23,493 bases of DNA, taken from assembly GCF_001949145.1 (NCBI RefSeq), contig NW_019091620.1:120237-143729 (forward strand). The letters are read 5' to 3'. This document shows, in pieces, positions 1-12,700 of the stretch. This stretch comes from Acanthaster planci (Eukaryota; Echinodermata; Asteroidea; Valvatida; Acanthasteridae). The position numbers were made by a program, and so were the translations under genes. Numbering within the stretch: the first letter of the stretch is position 1; each line of letters opens with the position of its first letter. The notes under the pieces were generated by a model. That model worked only from the letters and a program-made list of their open reading frames with translations, made no database searches and was not told the DNA's origin.

Positions 1-111
1 TACAACCAGATTGACCCTACAGCTAGATTCCTGCTAATAGACTTTGACCATCAGTCTTGACCGTACAACCAGATTGACCCTACAACTAGATTCCTGCTAA
101 TACACTTTGCT
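1..111. repeat. 63-bp tandem repeat, about 1.8 copies
   Basis: Copy 1 starts at 1 and copy 2 at 64, both beginning tacaaccagattgaccctac. They agree through gattcctgctaata with only a few substitutions, and the second copy fades after about 111. The array may extend left of the window. Confidence 0.85.
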
Positions 112-664
112 TCTGTACGTGCCAGGCCTAGTGCTTTGAAATCAAGTGAACTTTTATTTTGATCATCATACTGCAAAGGTAAAAAATTGGCAGATTGAGT
201 ATGCACCAAACCTGTGTTGTCCGTTGTGTATTGACAAGAATGTAGACTGGTTAGCTTGCATACTGGACTGCATACATGGGCAGTTGTGCTGAAGTGCATA
301 GAAGTTCACTCAAAAGTTTGTACCACCAAAGTGCCAGATTTCAAATTTGTATGCTTTATTTCAGATGTACACTGTGCAGGAAAAATGTAGATTTATAGCC
401 TGAAAACTGCCTTCTTAGAAATGTCGTACATTGCCTGAACCAACTCAGTAAAACCTCACATGAATGCTGCATGCCAAAAGTAGAGTGTTACTCATTGCAT
501 ATTAGAAATACATGTACCTGCACACTGCAATGAATTTTGAAAGTGTGCGGCCTTCTGTCATTTGTTTTCTGAGGTTTATGGGGAGTCATCCGAGTCATGA
601 TCATGTACAGTGTGTATGCTCACATGAAAAGTCTAATTGACTTTGGGTACCTTTTAATTGACAG
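112..664. other. End of an intron upstream of exon 1
   Basis: Intronic AT-rich sequence downstream of the tandem repeat. No phase-compatible coding exon, RNA gene or recognisable element was seen. Confidence 0.6.
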
Positions 665-772
665 AGAGATTTCACTTGTTGTAGTCAGTCACAACATCAA
701 GCCAGATGATGGAGGACTTGTTATTGTTGGAGCCAGTCTGCAGGACAGATATCACCAAGATGCTAGCCTTCA
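665..772 (+). CDS. Exon 1 of window: GLVIVGA strand
   Basis: The acceptor is ttgacag before 665 and the donor is GTGAGT at 773. The exon enters with one base of a split codon and leaves with two (CA). Residues 1-35 start EISLVVVSHN and contain GGLVIVGA, which matches the REIS...GLVIVGG segment I recall in the plant family. The residue split with the unseen upstream exon would end in A, which allows Arg as in plants. The preceding exon is not in the window, because 1-664 offers no phase-matched donor with coding upstream. Confidence 0.82.
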
Positions 773-3700
773 GTGAGTTAGAATGCTTCATGTCAAAATG
801 GAATGTCACCGTGCAATGTAGGAATGCTCTGTATGTGGTAAAACAAGCATGGAGATGTACATGTAGCTCATTTACAGAGCTTGTTCTGATTTGCTCTGGA
901 GAAGCCGGCATGTAATAAATGGTCATAGTGAAAGAAACAAATTGACAAGCATACTCTGAGCAAAAGGTCAAGGGGTGTGTCACTGACGTTTTGGCCTTAG
1001 CAAGTGATGATTGACATGTTCACTGACTATAAGAGAAACAAGGCAGTGAAAAATGTCAGTCACCGTGAATTGGACATAGTGCAAGGATGAAAAAAAACGA
1101 AATGATATCCCTCCATCCACTATTCAATATAGACTGATGATTGCTGCGATCACATGAAGGTAACGAAGGTCCTACTGCTGGGGCAAAAAAAGACCATCAC
1201 AATGCCCTGTGCTAACTTGCTAGCATACTAACTCTTCATTTCGCTGTGCAGAGAAACTTGCTATGCGCCATGTCTAAGGAGAGCGATTGTGTAGGCACTT
1301 CTACTGCGGGCCTCAACAGTCCTAAATGAGTGTAAACTATCGTGCTTCTTAAAAACAAATCTAAGAGCACTTTACAAATAATGAACTATATGACAAAAAC
1401 TGTGGATACTAAAAAAGGACTGTGTGATTTGTTTGTAATAATTTACAATTTCACATTTATTCCACAAATTTAATATGCTCAATGATTGCATGAATACAAT
1501 GTGATTGCAAACGGCCTGCATCCAGACTGGCTAGCTGGCCCGACATGTTCTGTACATGTACTTTTACTGTACAAGCATACATGTGTATGACGCACTTAAA
1601 GAACTCCAAGTCACTGTGCTACCTACACTACATGGAGTACTTCGTGCCCTGGACTCGCATGCAGCAAGAACCAGTTTCACTGTATGTGGTACAATCTGTT
1701 ATGTCTTTTTTACAAAAAGTTTCAGTGACGAGAACCAATCAGTGTTAATCTTCTTCACGGGCCACTTAAGCAGAAAGCTATGTACCGTGAGCTTTTGGTC
1801 ATCATGTAAACCTTGCTCCGTGCATTCCGGTGCATGTACGTGTAGCAAGTGTGCTGATTGAATTCCCATAGGAAATCCCCAGCCTGTTGGACCATAATCA
1901 TGTGCATAAATATTATCATGTTTGCACGTTCGTGTTGGTTTGACATAACTGTATTTTTCAATTTACAAATATGAAAATTCTGGTTCAACTAAAAAGGAAA
2001 TATGCACTGAGATGATTTATGTGTCATAATTCCATGTTTCTAACAGAACTAAATAAACTAAATTAATTTTAAAAAGCCACAAGAGCATCAGAAACCATCA
2101 GTGAAAACAACAGACCCCTAAGGTATAAACAGTTGTTTGACCTTTTTTAGTTTTTGTGTTAATCGTTTAACTCGTATTTTAAGGGGAGCGATTTGCTCTC
2201 CTAGGTGATTTGAGGAGAGCTCTCCTGGATTTTCTGAAAATGAAAGACTAGTACATGTTTGTTGAACATCGTGAAATAAGATGGAACAAATTCCTAATGT
2301 GTATTGTATTCTAAATGCAATATACATGCAAGCACAGTATGTGTGAATAAACTAATAACGTGTACGTACACATATGGTGCATGCTCTTTTTTCTATCAGT
2401 AGTATGACACATGACCTCAGCAAAGTCAGTCTTTTATTTGCATAGTTTACATTTTTTACACAGAGCAAAACACCGCACCCATATTTGGTTTTGGTGCATT
2501 GGCTTTGATGATGCATCGTTGTAGAATTCAAATGCAGATTTGCAAATAGCAGTACAAAAGCCTTACAAAATTTGAAGTTTTCCAGAGACGTACATGTATG
2601 CACAAATATTGATACATCCTGCAGGCTTCACTTTGCACAGTGAGTTAGTGCTCTTACTAGATTTACTTGACTTACTAGATTATAAGTGTGCTGGATAACA
2701 TTAGCATACAAAATTATTTTTCTTCATCTTAGCATTAAGAAAGAGGTGACTTCAGACGGGAATTGTGTGATGTGAGAGATCACATCTAAAAGCTCAACTA
2801 TGGGTTGTCTGTCACATGCAAGTTACTTTTGCACGTCTGCCCATTAAAGTGCTTCCATTGATACCAGACTATGTTCAGAATGCCATAGGTCTATGGCTAT
2901 AGCTGTTTTTTTTTTGTATACCAGTGGCAAAGACTACAGTTCTAGCCACAAATTGTTTGGTCCAGAGAAAAGTACCAGACTACAAAGCTCTCTGAGATAT
3001 GGCGTAGAGTGCAAAGGAACCATCCCCAATAGGATTGTTCCTTCTTCATTGGCTTACAGGCATGATCACGGACCGAGAAAAAGCCATGCCCATAAAGATG
3101 ACGAAGAATGGGCAGAAAAGCTAGAAGATGATGAAGAAGACAAGGTGATGAGGATATTTGAACTAAACCCCCAAAGATCTTGTTTCATTTGCCATCTCAC
3201 AGCAAGGGTGGGGCCATGCGCTGACAGACTCAATCTTAATACAGACAGCAAATTGAGTACATTTACATCTGCAGAGTTTGAACCCTACTGACTCACTGTG
3301 ACATATCAGAAAATATGTCAAGGGTAGTGGATTCTGCCCCATCCTCCCAGCTGTATCTGCCTTGAGCAGAAGCACCCCCTCATTGATTGAAAAGAGCCAT
3401 ATTGGTTGGGAGTGCTCATTTGACTGGTAATACGACCCGTAATACGGACCCGTAATACATGCATTTGTAGTCGTTTGTGAAACAGCAAAGTGCAGTTCCC
3501 ATCAAAGGAGCCTCCATTGCTCATAGAATATCGTCTTCTCTTGGTCAGATCAAATATGCTATGATTTTGTTGAAGTAAAATGCTTTGCAACTCCAGTAAA
3601 CATTTTGTGACTTCAAATTCACATCTCTTTAGATTCTTGGCGTTGTTGTTTTGGGGTCATAAAGACGTTTCTTCAGCTGTACTTGGACATCTGACTAAGA

Positions 3701-6700
3701 ACAAAAACTAAGCCTAGGGAAAGTGGGGAAAACACCTCCAGCTTGAACAGAGCAAGTCTTCTACAAACTGATAGTAGTGCCATTAAAGATGCATTTTGAC
3801 CTGAAAACCTGTAGGAAACTGGACCTGTTGTCAACCATTTTTCTACCTTTGCTCTTTCTGGGCGGAATGGAACTGTGCGATGGCATCATCTACCAGGGGA
3901 TTTTGAGGAACAAGAGATTAAGAAGGAGGTAAGTGCCACAAGTGATCTGGAGTGTATTACTCTGATATTGAGACCTGCCATTGCACAAGCTGTTGTGATA
4001 AATCATGTACTGGTTTGTGCTTGATGTGAATCTAAATACAAAAAGCACATCCTTGTAGAAAGATAATGAAAATGACATTTTAACTTCAATTCTCATTTGT
4101 CCCATGACAATTTATAATGTGAGAAATGAGCACTTCATTACCTGTACATAATTGGGATATGCGTAATTTAAAAATACAGGTTCGTGTAACTTTGAATGAT
4201 AAGTCTGGTTTTGAAATTTTGGGGTCTTGAAGTTTGGATTATTAGCAGAGAGCAACTAGTAATGACCATTCAAAAGCATATGATTTGAAAAATTGTGTGG
4301 TGATAGGATGTATTTAGTCCCGGGAGGGACTACAAAAGCAGTAGTCCAAGTTTTGTATTTACTCCCACCCCATTTCTAATTTTGAATTCACTATGGATTG
4401 CGCAGTTCAAAACACTTCATGTAAAGGATGGAATATTCATGTACTTGCTTGTGGAACAGTACAATGCACTGAGTGTAGTATTTACTCTGATATGAGCACA
4501 TTCTGTTGCCATGATTGACCAATTCTAAGGAAATCTGCTTCTTCAAGGTAACATACATGTAGGAGTGTACATCAAAACCACTCTAGCTTTGTGTCCAGTT
4601 ACAATCATGTGTTCTCTTTCCTGATATCTGTAACTAGGATTTATTTACAGCCCACCATTTCAAACTTGCTCTTCGTAAGGGGTTGAGTCATACAGGAGAG
4701 CAGCACTGGGGTCACTACACCCAAGTTATTCTGAAAACCTTGGTAAGTATCTTACTTGTTAGTTTAGTCTCCTTGTATCCTGCTGTCCAGAATATACCAT
4801 GAATGTTTGTCCCATGAATGGGACCTATTATCTAAGGGACATAAGGGGTCCCGAACTCTTTCCAGGAAATTCTTAGCCACAGATATGGGCCCAATTTCAT
4901 GGTGCTGCTTACTGAATAATTTGGCGGTTATGAGGTACTGTGAGCACAGAATGTATTTCATGGGCTCCATAAGCAAGGATTCTACGCTTAAAAGGCCAGC
5001 ACAGAAATTCTGACACTCACTTGATGCTTACAAAGGAGAAAAATGGCGATCGGTCACTGCTGCCCTTGCTGTTTTCAAGAAAGAAGACCACGCATAATTT
5101 GTGACCGGCAAAATCCGCTTTGTCATAACAGATTTAGGCCAGATACAGATTTAAACCTGAAACAATAATCCTTCTTTGTTAATTTGGTTCAAATTAAAGG
5201 GGCCTCAATAGTTTGTTGCTCTTCAAAGCAAGAGTTTGAGAGAGCAATGTCCATTGCACTAGTAAACGAGGAACATTTTTCAATCGGTTTTATGCTTTTA
5301 GCCTCTATTAATCCATGCAGCAAATGGCAAAGAAATGTTTGTCAATGCGCATACGTGTTTTGCAATCGTCTGCTGAAAAATTTTCCTGCTCACTGTAGCA
5401 AGAATTTATTGGGCTGTGAAATAGGAGCACGAAAGCAAAGAATTTTCTGCTACCGCGACCGCCAATTTTTCGCATGCGGTAAGCAGCCCCATGAAATTGG
5501 GTCCTGATGCCAGCATAATGTGATCAAAGTTAACCATAAGCAGGACTCACAGTCACAATGCCCGCATGATGCCCATAGCCACAGTATACATGAATGTAGA
5601 TTGGGACAGTTGTACTCAATAGCCACAGTACATGAAGTACTAGAATTAATGTACATTGTAGGTTGCACATTTACATATATGGAGAAACTCATTTAGATCA
5701 CTTGTATTCATTACTTGAAGTACTAGAATTAATGTACATTGTAGGTTGCACATTTACATATATGGAGAAACTCATTTAGATCACTTGTATTCATTACTTG
5801 CGTGTAGATGTAATACAGACTTTTGTCTCCAGGATATGTGGAGTAAAATAAAAAATCTGAATGTCTTTGGAGGGATTGGCGTGCCAGTACTTGGACATGG
5901 TGTGTGGGCACAAATTTAATGCTCCAACAAAATGTCAAATTTTCTGTTGATAAAGTTATAAAAATACATTGATTGATATTAAGCTGAAAGAAAAAAAGAA
6001 TTCTTCACACTCAGCACTGCCTGTACTACATGCATGTGCACTGTGCTAAAATTACTCCACACTTCACAGCAAGAAATGCCAGTTTGCTGACTGCTAGTGT
6101 ATGGCTTTACATGTGTATGAGATTTGGAGTCTTACAAAAAGTCAAATATAAAAACATCTTTTTCAAAGTCGTTTCCCAAAGATACTCTCATGTCTACAGT
6201 TTGGTTGATATTTGGCATTGCATTATAAAGATAGTGCTGCTGTTTTCTATTCCTTCTGCCTATAAGAATGTTATTTATTTCAGATGAACAGTAGAGCAAT
6301 CACTATGAGGGCAGTACGTTTGTATACATGTCTAGATACGTGTATCCGCTCCGAATGGAACAAAAAAGTGTGTGTGTTTTTTGGGACTCGCCACATGCGC
6401 ATTTGACGTGGAGTACGCTTAGTACGTGTAACTAATTTATTCCGGCATGTATGGTCTTTGCGGCCGTGCAGCATGCGTGCAAGAACCTGCTTGTAACCAC
6501 CTGTCTTTCTTTTGCTGATTGGGAGTGCACTTTAGCGTGGGATGGATACGTACCCGAGTAGCCTGATCACTTATGCTATTTGGGGGCTATGCATGACCTA
6601 GAATTGCATGTTTAAAAGTGTATTGAGGTAAGTTTGATCTCTCTTCAGAGATTGTGCTTTTCTTCACCTTGTTGCAATCAAGAACTTTTGGCAACGATTT

Positions 6701-9700
6701 TTATCATTGTTTTCAAATTCGATTTTTTTCAATAGGTTGTAATCCAGGTAAAAAACCCCTACTTACACATGACTGCCTGCAGGGGCTGTTTCAAACTGCT
6801 CAGGGGCAGGGTTCAGAAAATTAGAACAAGACATTCACAGAGAGCTTCATGTCAGTCACATTTTCTCACAATATAAAATCTGAACTCTTGTTCTGCAGTC
6901 CTTGCAGTCAATTACTTCATTAACATTTGCCAGTCAACAAGACCTTTAATAAAGAATAGTTTGTTTTTGTACTTTCGAACACTTGCTGGCTGACCCTGGT
7001 TCCTGTAGACACTGAACCCAACATTCTTTGGCATTATTTTTTAAGCCAGTAAACGGTGGTCTGGGTGGATTTTGTATCCTGCATCTTAATGAGAAAATAA
7101 AATGTTCGTCGACTAATTCCATCAAATGCACTTAAAGCCTACATTTACAATGGCTGAATCAGGCAGTGTCTTAGGAGATGGAGCAGAGTATTTGGAAAAC
7201 CTTGAAGCATGCAACAGTCTGGAGCAAGAACATTGAAATACTCTCCTCAGGTCATGCAATGACATTGGAACATGTATGGTGTACTTTTGTATGCTCCAAG
7301 AAGTTAAGTGTGGTGTGCATATGGGTCTGCACATGGGTGTAATTGGTGTGACAAACACCCCTAGAAATTAATTTATTTTGTTCCCAATTCTTTTTGGTAT
7401 GTGAAATCTTCAACAATCGGAGGATATGTCAGTTGAATTTAAAGATAATTATTGAAGTATTTCTTGTGTTATAAGAGAGCAAATGTGTCAAGAAATTTCT
7501 GTTTGTAACATGGACGGACACTCAACAACTTTTCTGGGTTTCTCCAGCTTGAAATTGACGATAGTTTGAGGAGTTGAATTTTTTTCATTTTCTGCAAGCA
7601 CTTCCTGGCAGCTAAAGCTGCAGCTTCAGATTTTGAGCCTAAAGGCTCCCCTTCTTTTGCAGGGTTGCACCTCGGTTTTATCATTGTTACCCTCCAAAAA
7701 ACCTTGACACAAAATTACAAAACAGATGAAAGTTATACTTGCATACAATGTACACACACGTACATGTACATGTACTTTATCTGATAGCAAAACTAAAAAA
7801 AAAAATAGTTTGAAACTTCCCATGGCCTTTAAGCATTTCTCATTTTTTAAACATTCTTTTGGAATATTCTGATATGCTTTCCTAAATATTTAGAAAGGCT
7901 CTTAAAAAAGAAAAAGATACCAGCACTAAGGTAAAGCTAAGGCGCTGTTTTCTGTCATACTTCAGGGTGTTTGGCAAGTTTGCCACTTCATATCCACTAC
8001 ACTCACAGTAAGGGTGAGAGAAACCTTTTGTGGAAAGAGTCTAATTTAAATTGTTTTGTCTGAAGTTACAGACAAAATGAGGAAAAACTAATGACAAAAA
8101 CTGGAAATGATTACACAAAAACAAAGAAAACACTTTACATGAACTGCACTATCATATGCTTATGGAGCTGCCCATGTTTAAAATTCCATGATTGTGCCAA
8201 ATGTCTGTTGCCATGCAAGGCACAAAAAATTGACTGAAAAGCTGAGAAATAAGACTTTCTAGTGATGGTGTATTATTTCCAGCTGTTTTGATAATCTTTG
8301 TTCAAAAATCATGATCAAAATCATGTGAAATAGGCTACATATATTCGTAAGGTAAGTAACATATAGGAACTGGAGAGCATGTCGAACTGGAACCATAGTG
8401 AAGCCCTCCCTGATCTGCCACTTGTCTGACCATGGCCGGCCATTTCTCAAATTTTCCTCTGATAAACTTAAAACAAAATCGGACATAATTAAAATGTCTC
8501 TTTTATTTAATAGTTCTCAACAACAACATTAATCACATTTATGGCCTTCAGTCCTATACAACATTTAAACCAGCTATACATGTACATTAATACTGAGATG
8601 AGTCCATTCGCATGCACAGACACATACATGTATCTGATTAGACAAGGTCTAGAGCATGACTTGGATTATGCCTGGATTATTTGCACTACAATGACATCTC
8701 AGCCTCCTAATATTCTCAGCTGCTGCATTATAAACTCCATATGCTGCATACAGTGCATTGTGTATACCCACTGTACTGTATGTATGCTGGGTTCATTATG
8801 TGTGAATGTTGTACACTAACCCTTGCCTGTGTACACTCTTACATACATGTATGTTAATATCAACCTGACATTCAGTTGATGATTTTAACAAAGATGTAAA
8901 ATATAGTCTGTGTTCTCTTCTCTGTGGCAACCCTGGGATAATGAATGATATTCAAGCCCTTTGTGCAACATCTGACGGTGTGTGTTCAGCTTCCCTCATG
9001 ACCATTTTGAGTGTTCAAGGTTTTGCTTGATGGTGGAACTTGATGTGCTCAATTTGGCTGATGCCCTCATTTGGGCTTCATATGTCATGCAGGGTGTTCC
9101 CTTGCCCTTAGATAGGTGACAGGTTGCAGTTTACGCAATCCCTGATTGGCAATTTTTTCCAGGCAAGGTGGATTAGGGCATTAAACATCGGGCCTATGCT
9201 CACATACAGTTGGCAAGGGGCATTCAGGTGGGGACATATTGTCTGGGCAGTAGTGTACATGTGTAACTTCCATGTAGAGGACAGTCTTACAGCTAAACAC
9301 GAATAGACATCGATTTTATTATGCCCGTTGAAAAACAGTGATCTAAGATGAGCAACAAGGACAAATTTTTGTTCTATATTTGAAGGATGTTTACGCAGTT
9401 CTTCAGTCAATGTTATCTTTTGTTTTTTGTTTAATTCTAGCCCCATCATTGGCAAAGAGGAAGTGATACGACTGTAACCATAGCACGTGTCGCGAAGGAT
9501 ACAGCACACATTTCAGAGCAAGATAAGCAAGAAATTACGCCAACACTTGCTGCTTGTGAGTTGACAAACGGTGTACCCAAAACAGGTTTGAAGATCAAAT
9601 CTAAGCATATTCACTGACTCTGTTGTTAGATCAGCCAGATATCAAGACTAAGCAATTAGACTATTAAACATTTAATCCTAATGAGACCAGAGCTGGACCA

Positions 9701-12700
9701 AGAGACCAATTTGCCCAGCAACAAGGATTCCAAATTGAATGCGTCACACCAACACTTACACGTGTGTGTGTAAAAGGCAGTGTTAGAAGCAGCGTGTGAG
9801 CCAACATGCGCTCGTACTTCATCTACACCTAATTTCCTGGTCAGAATGATGCTACTCTTTGGTATCCTACTGCTGAATAGCTAAGGCCTGTTATGTTAGG
9901 TAACCCTGACCATGTCTTCTGTTGAAGTCCATCTACATTTTCTCTCCTTATTCCAGTGATGGGGTTAGATGGAGATCATATGGCTGGCTATCATTTTGGT
10001 GGTTTAAGACCACACAGTGCCACAGAGCATGTCAAGAATCCCAATGCCATCGTTGTACATATGCATGAGGTACTTCAATGTTTAAAGTATTTTTTACTCT
10101 CATAAAAGGTTATCCAAGTTACACTAAGTATTCACTTACATGTATGATTGACAGAAAAGTGATTAGGGCTTTGACATTTATATTTTTGGAAATCACAAGA
10201 TAAACATCATTGGGGTACCAAGTCAATCATTTCTCACTGCATTCAATTTCCATAAAGGCTATTTTCTCTGGGTTTTTTCCAACCTTCTGGAAATGATCAG
10301 TACAGGTATTCAGCTTTGTCAAGTTAAGAGTTTATATGAATGGCTTTCCAGTCATGAGTTATATCTGGTTTTGTAAATATTTAGTTCTAAATCACTTTCC
10401 AATCTTTTATCAGTATGTGACCCTGAACTCAGGGCCTAACTGACTAAGCCCGAGGTGCTGTGCAATGAGAATGAATAAGTGCTTCTCTGGTGTTAAATGC
10501 TCGGCACAGGAGAATGAATGCTGATTAATGGTGTAAGCTGAAGGCATGGGACATTATTCTGAGCTGGTCTTAAAACATTTATTAAGAGCAAGCACATAAA
10601 TTATTTACTCCCATTCATTAATACTTTTTGGGTCAGAAAGTCGAAACAATTTAAAAACATAAATTTCCAATGATTTTTTCAACAGTTGTAGTTCATTTTT
10701 ACAAAACTTCCACCAGTCATGTTATGGTAGATGTTTCTTTGAAACTAGTCTTTAACAATCCCTGCCTATGGAGATTGAGCACATGGCACATACTGCTTTA
10801 TATGATATAGAATGCAGTCAGCCAGTGTAAGTATCTATTTGGGACTCTTAAAACATGGACTCATCGATAGTAGTGCACAAACAGTATTGAAATTGACATT
10901 AGAAGCACGTGCAAGCATTTACCGGTATCAAGAGAAACACACATAGGCAGTTACTATAATTTAAAGGTGCATGGCATCGCATTTGAGTGAATGGGAAAAT
11001 ATGTCCCATATGCTAAATTCAGGCAAATCCTTTAGATACTGAGTAATTTTGTTGACTCCAAGGGACATTATGCACAAGTGACAATTAACTTGTTGACATC
11101 AAGTTCCATGGTTGGGCTGCACCACTGTGGTGTAAGTTGTTTTTTTCAGGCATTTCTTTTTGTTTCCTCTTTTTGATCTCTTCAGGGCATTGAAGTGCTA
11201 GATCTTGCAACAGGCAGACCATTAACCAGGCTAAAACTCACATATCAGGATGCAGTAACTTATGCAGATGTGGATGGCAATGGCATAGTGGATCAGGTAC
11301 AAGGTAACCTCACTGCAGCAATAGTGACAAGTTATTATGTATTATGATATAAGACAAAATCTTATTGTGACGTCACACTGGTTAAAACACAATGACCATT
11401 TGTTTTCACAATTAACAAACCCTTGCATTGACAGTTTTGATAGGAAATCCAGACTTTTTAAAAATGCGATGGTCACTTTTCATTAATGGTGGGACACTCC
11501 AATTACAATACTTAGGATCATTTGTACAGGGCACTTTTCTTCCCCAAACACTGTTAAGTCAAGGTATTGCCTCCACAGATACGTCAGATCTTCTATATGT
11601 ACAGATCTGTTTAACCCACTGAAATGTGAGGTTTGCGACACATCACCTACTAATACAGGGTGTATGAAAAATGTAATCCACATATAATTTGGTACGTTAA
11701 AACTCTGACACTAAACACTCTAAGTATGATTGTATCTGAAAGGATAGTTCATAACCTTTCCATTGAAGCCCTACTTGGTATTTGCATCTGTGCAATCACG
11801 GATAGGTGAGCACTATTGTATTGCAAATCAATAGGTTCAAGACATCCGTTTCCAAATTGGACTGATGCCTGTCTCAGCTGTTCTTCACATTCTGACATTG
11901 GAACGCTAAATTTAACAAAAACATTCCCGGGATTAGTTGTATTTCATACAGGATTATGATTTGCCGTCTCATTTAGTAATACCTTTTACATGTCTATCTT
12001 CCCTATCAACACAAATTCCAAAGCAGTGGTGCATTTCTTGGAAAGCTTGTCTCATCATTGTTTGATTGTTGCTTAACCACATGCTGCTGGGTGCTTTTAA
12101 CCACTACCTGCCGGGGACTCCGAAATCGAAGTCGTATGGTTTATAGGTGTGGCCGGGGTCTCCGAACNNNNNNNNNNNNNNNNNNNNNNNNNNNNNNNNN
12201 NNNNNNNNNNNNNNNNNNNNNNNNNNGGTGATAATCCAGCGTTGTTTTGAAATCGTATACCAGGGTTCGGGGCATTGAGAGTGAGTGGATTACCACCGGG
12301 GACAAAAGCGCTCCACCACCGCAGCGATGAGCCACACAGCACCGCTGCACGCTAATCTGGCCCCTGTTGAAAAGAGGTCAGCAGTGCACTGAGCCAGGTT
12401 CGTGAACAAAAGACAGTTGTATAACACCGTACAATCTGGGCTCTGTTTACAAGGCTGCAGGCCTGGCTGAAATACTCCGGCGTCAATGAAGGTCACCTGT
12501 CAACTTAGAGTAGTGCCTAAAGATTACTTCGTGCGGCTATGAACGACTGTTAAATGGAATGATGAATTTTTGAAGGATTTGAAAACGGAAAAAATGGTAA
12601 TCATGCCGGCCCAGCATCAGCAACATTGAAAAATGCTCCGGCATGAAGTGGTTAAAAATGCAGTGCACACATACGGACAATTTTCAAGATTTTCAGTTTT

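Larger units (their letters stand above)
4743..9440 (+). other. Intron 4 (4.7 kb)
   Basis: GTAAGT...TTCTAG. It contains the 618-bp TIR element (4887-5504), the 83-bp duplication (5633-5798) and a tacatgtacatgta run near 7760-7775. The remainder, about 5800-9440, shows only short spurious ORFs, and I recognise nothing in it. Confidence 0.65.

Noticed and set aside
4249-4258. A 10-nt microexon (agagcaacta) that would repair the phase between GTAAGT at 3929 and exon 4.
   Set aside because: Extending exon 3 to 3953 fixes the phase without an extra exon and gives family-like residues.
9108-9509. 133-codon minus-strand ORF.
   Set aside because: It is antisense to exon 5, with no recognisable motif. 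The plus strand fits the gene.
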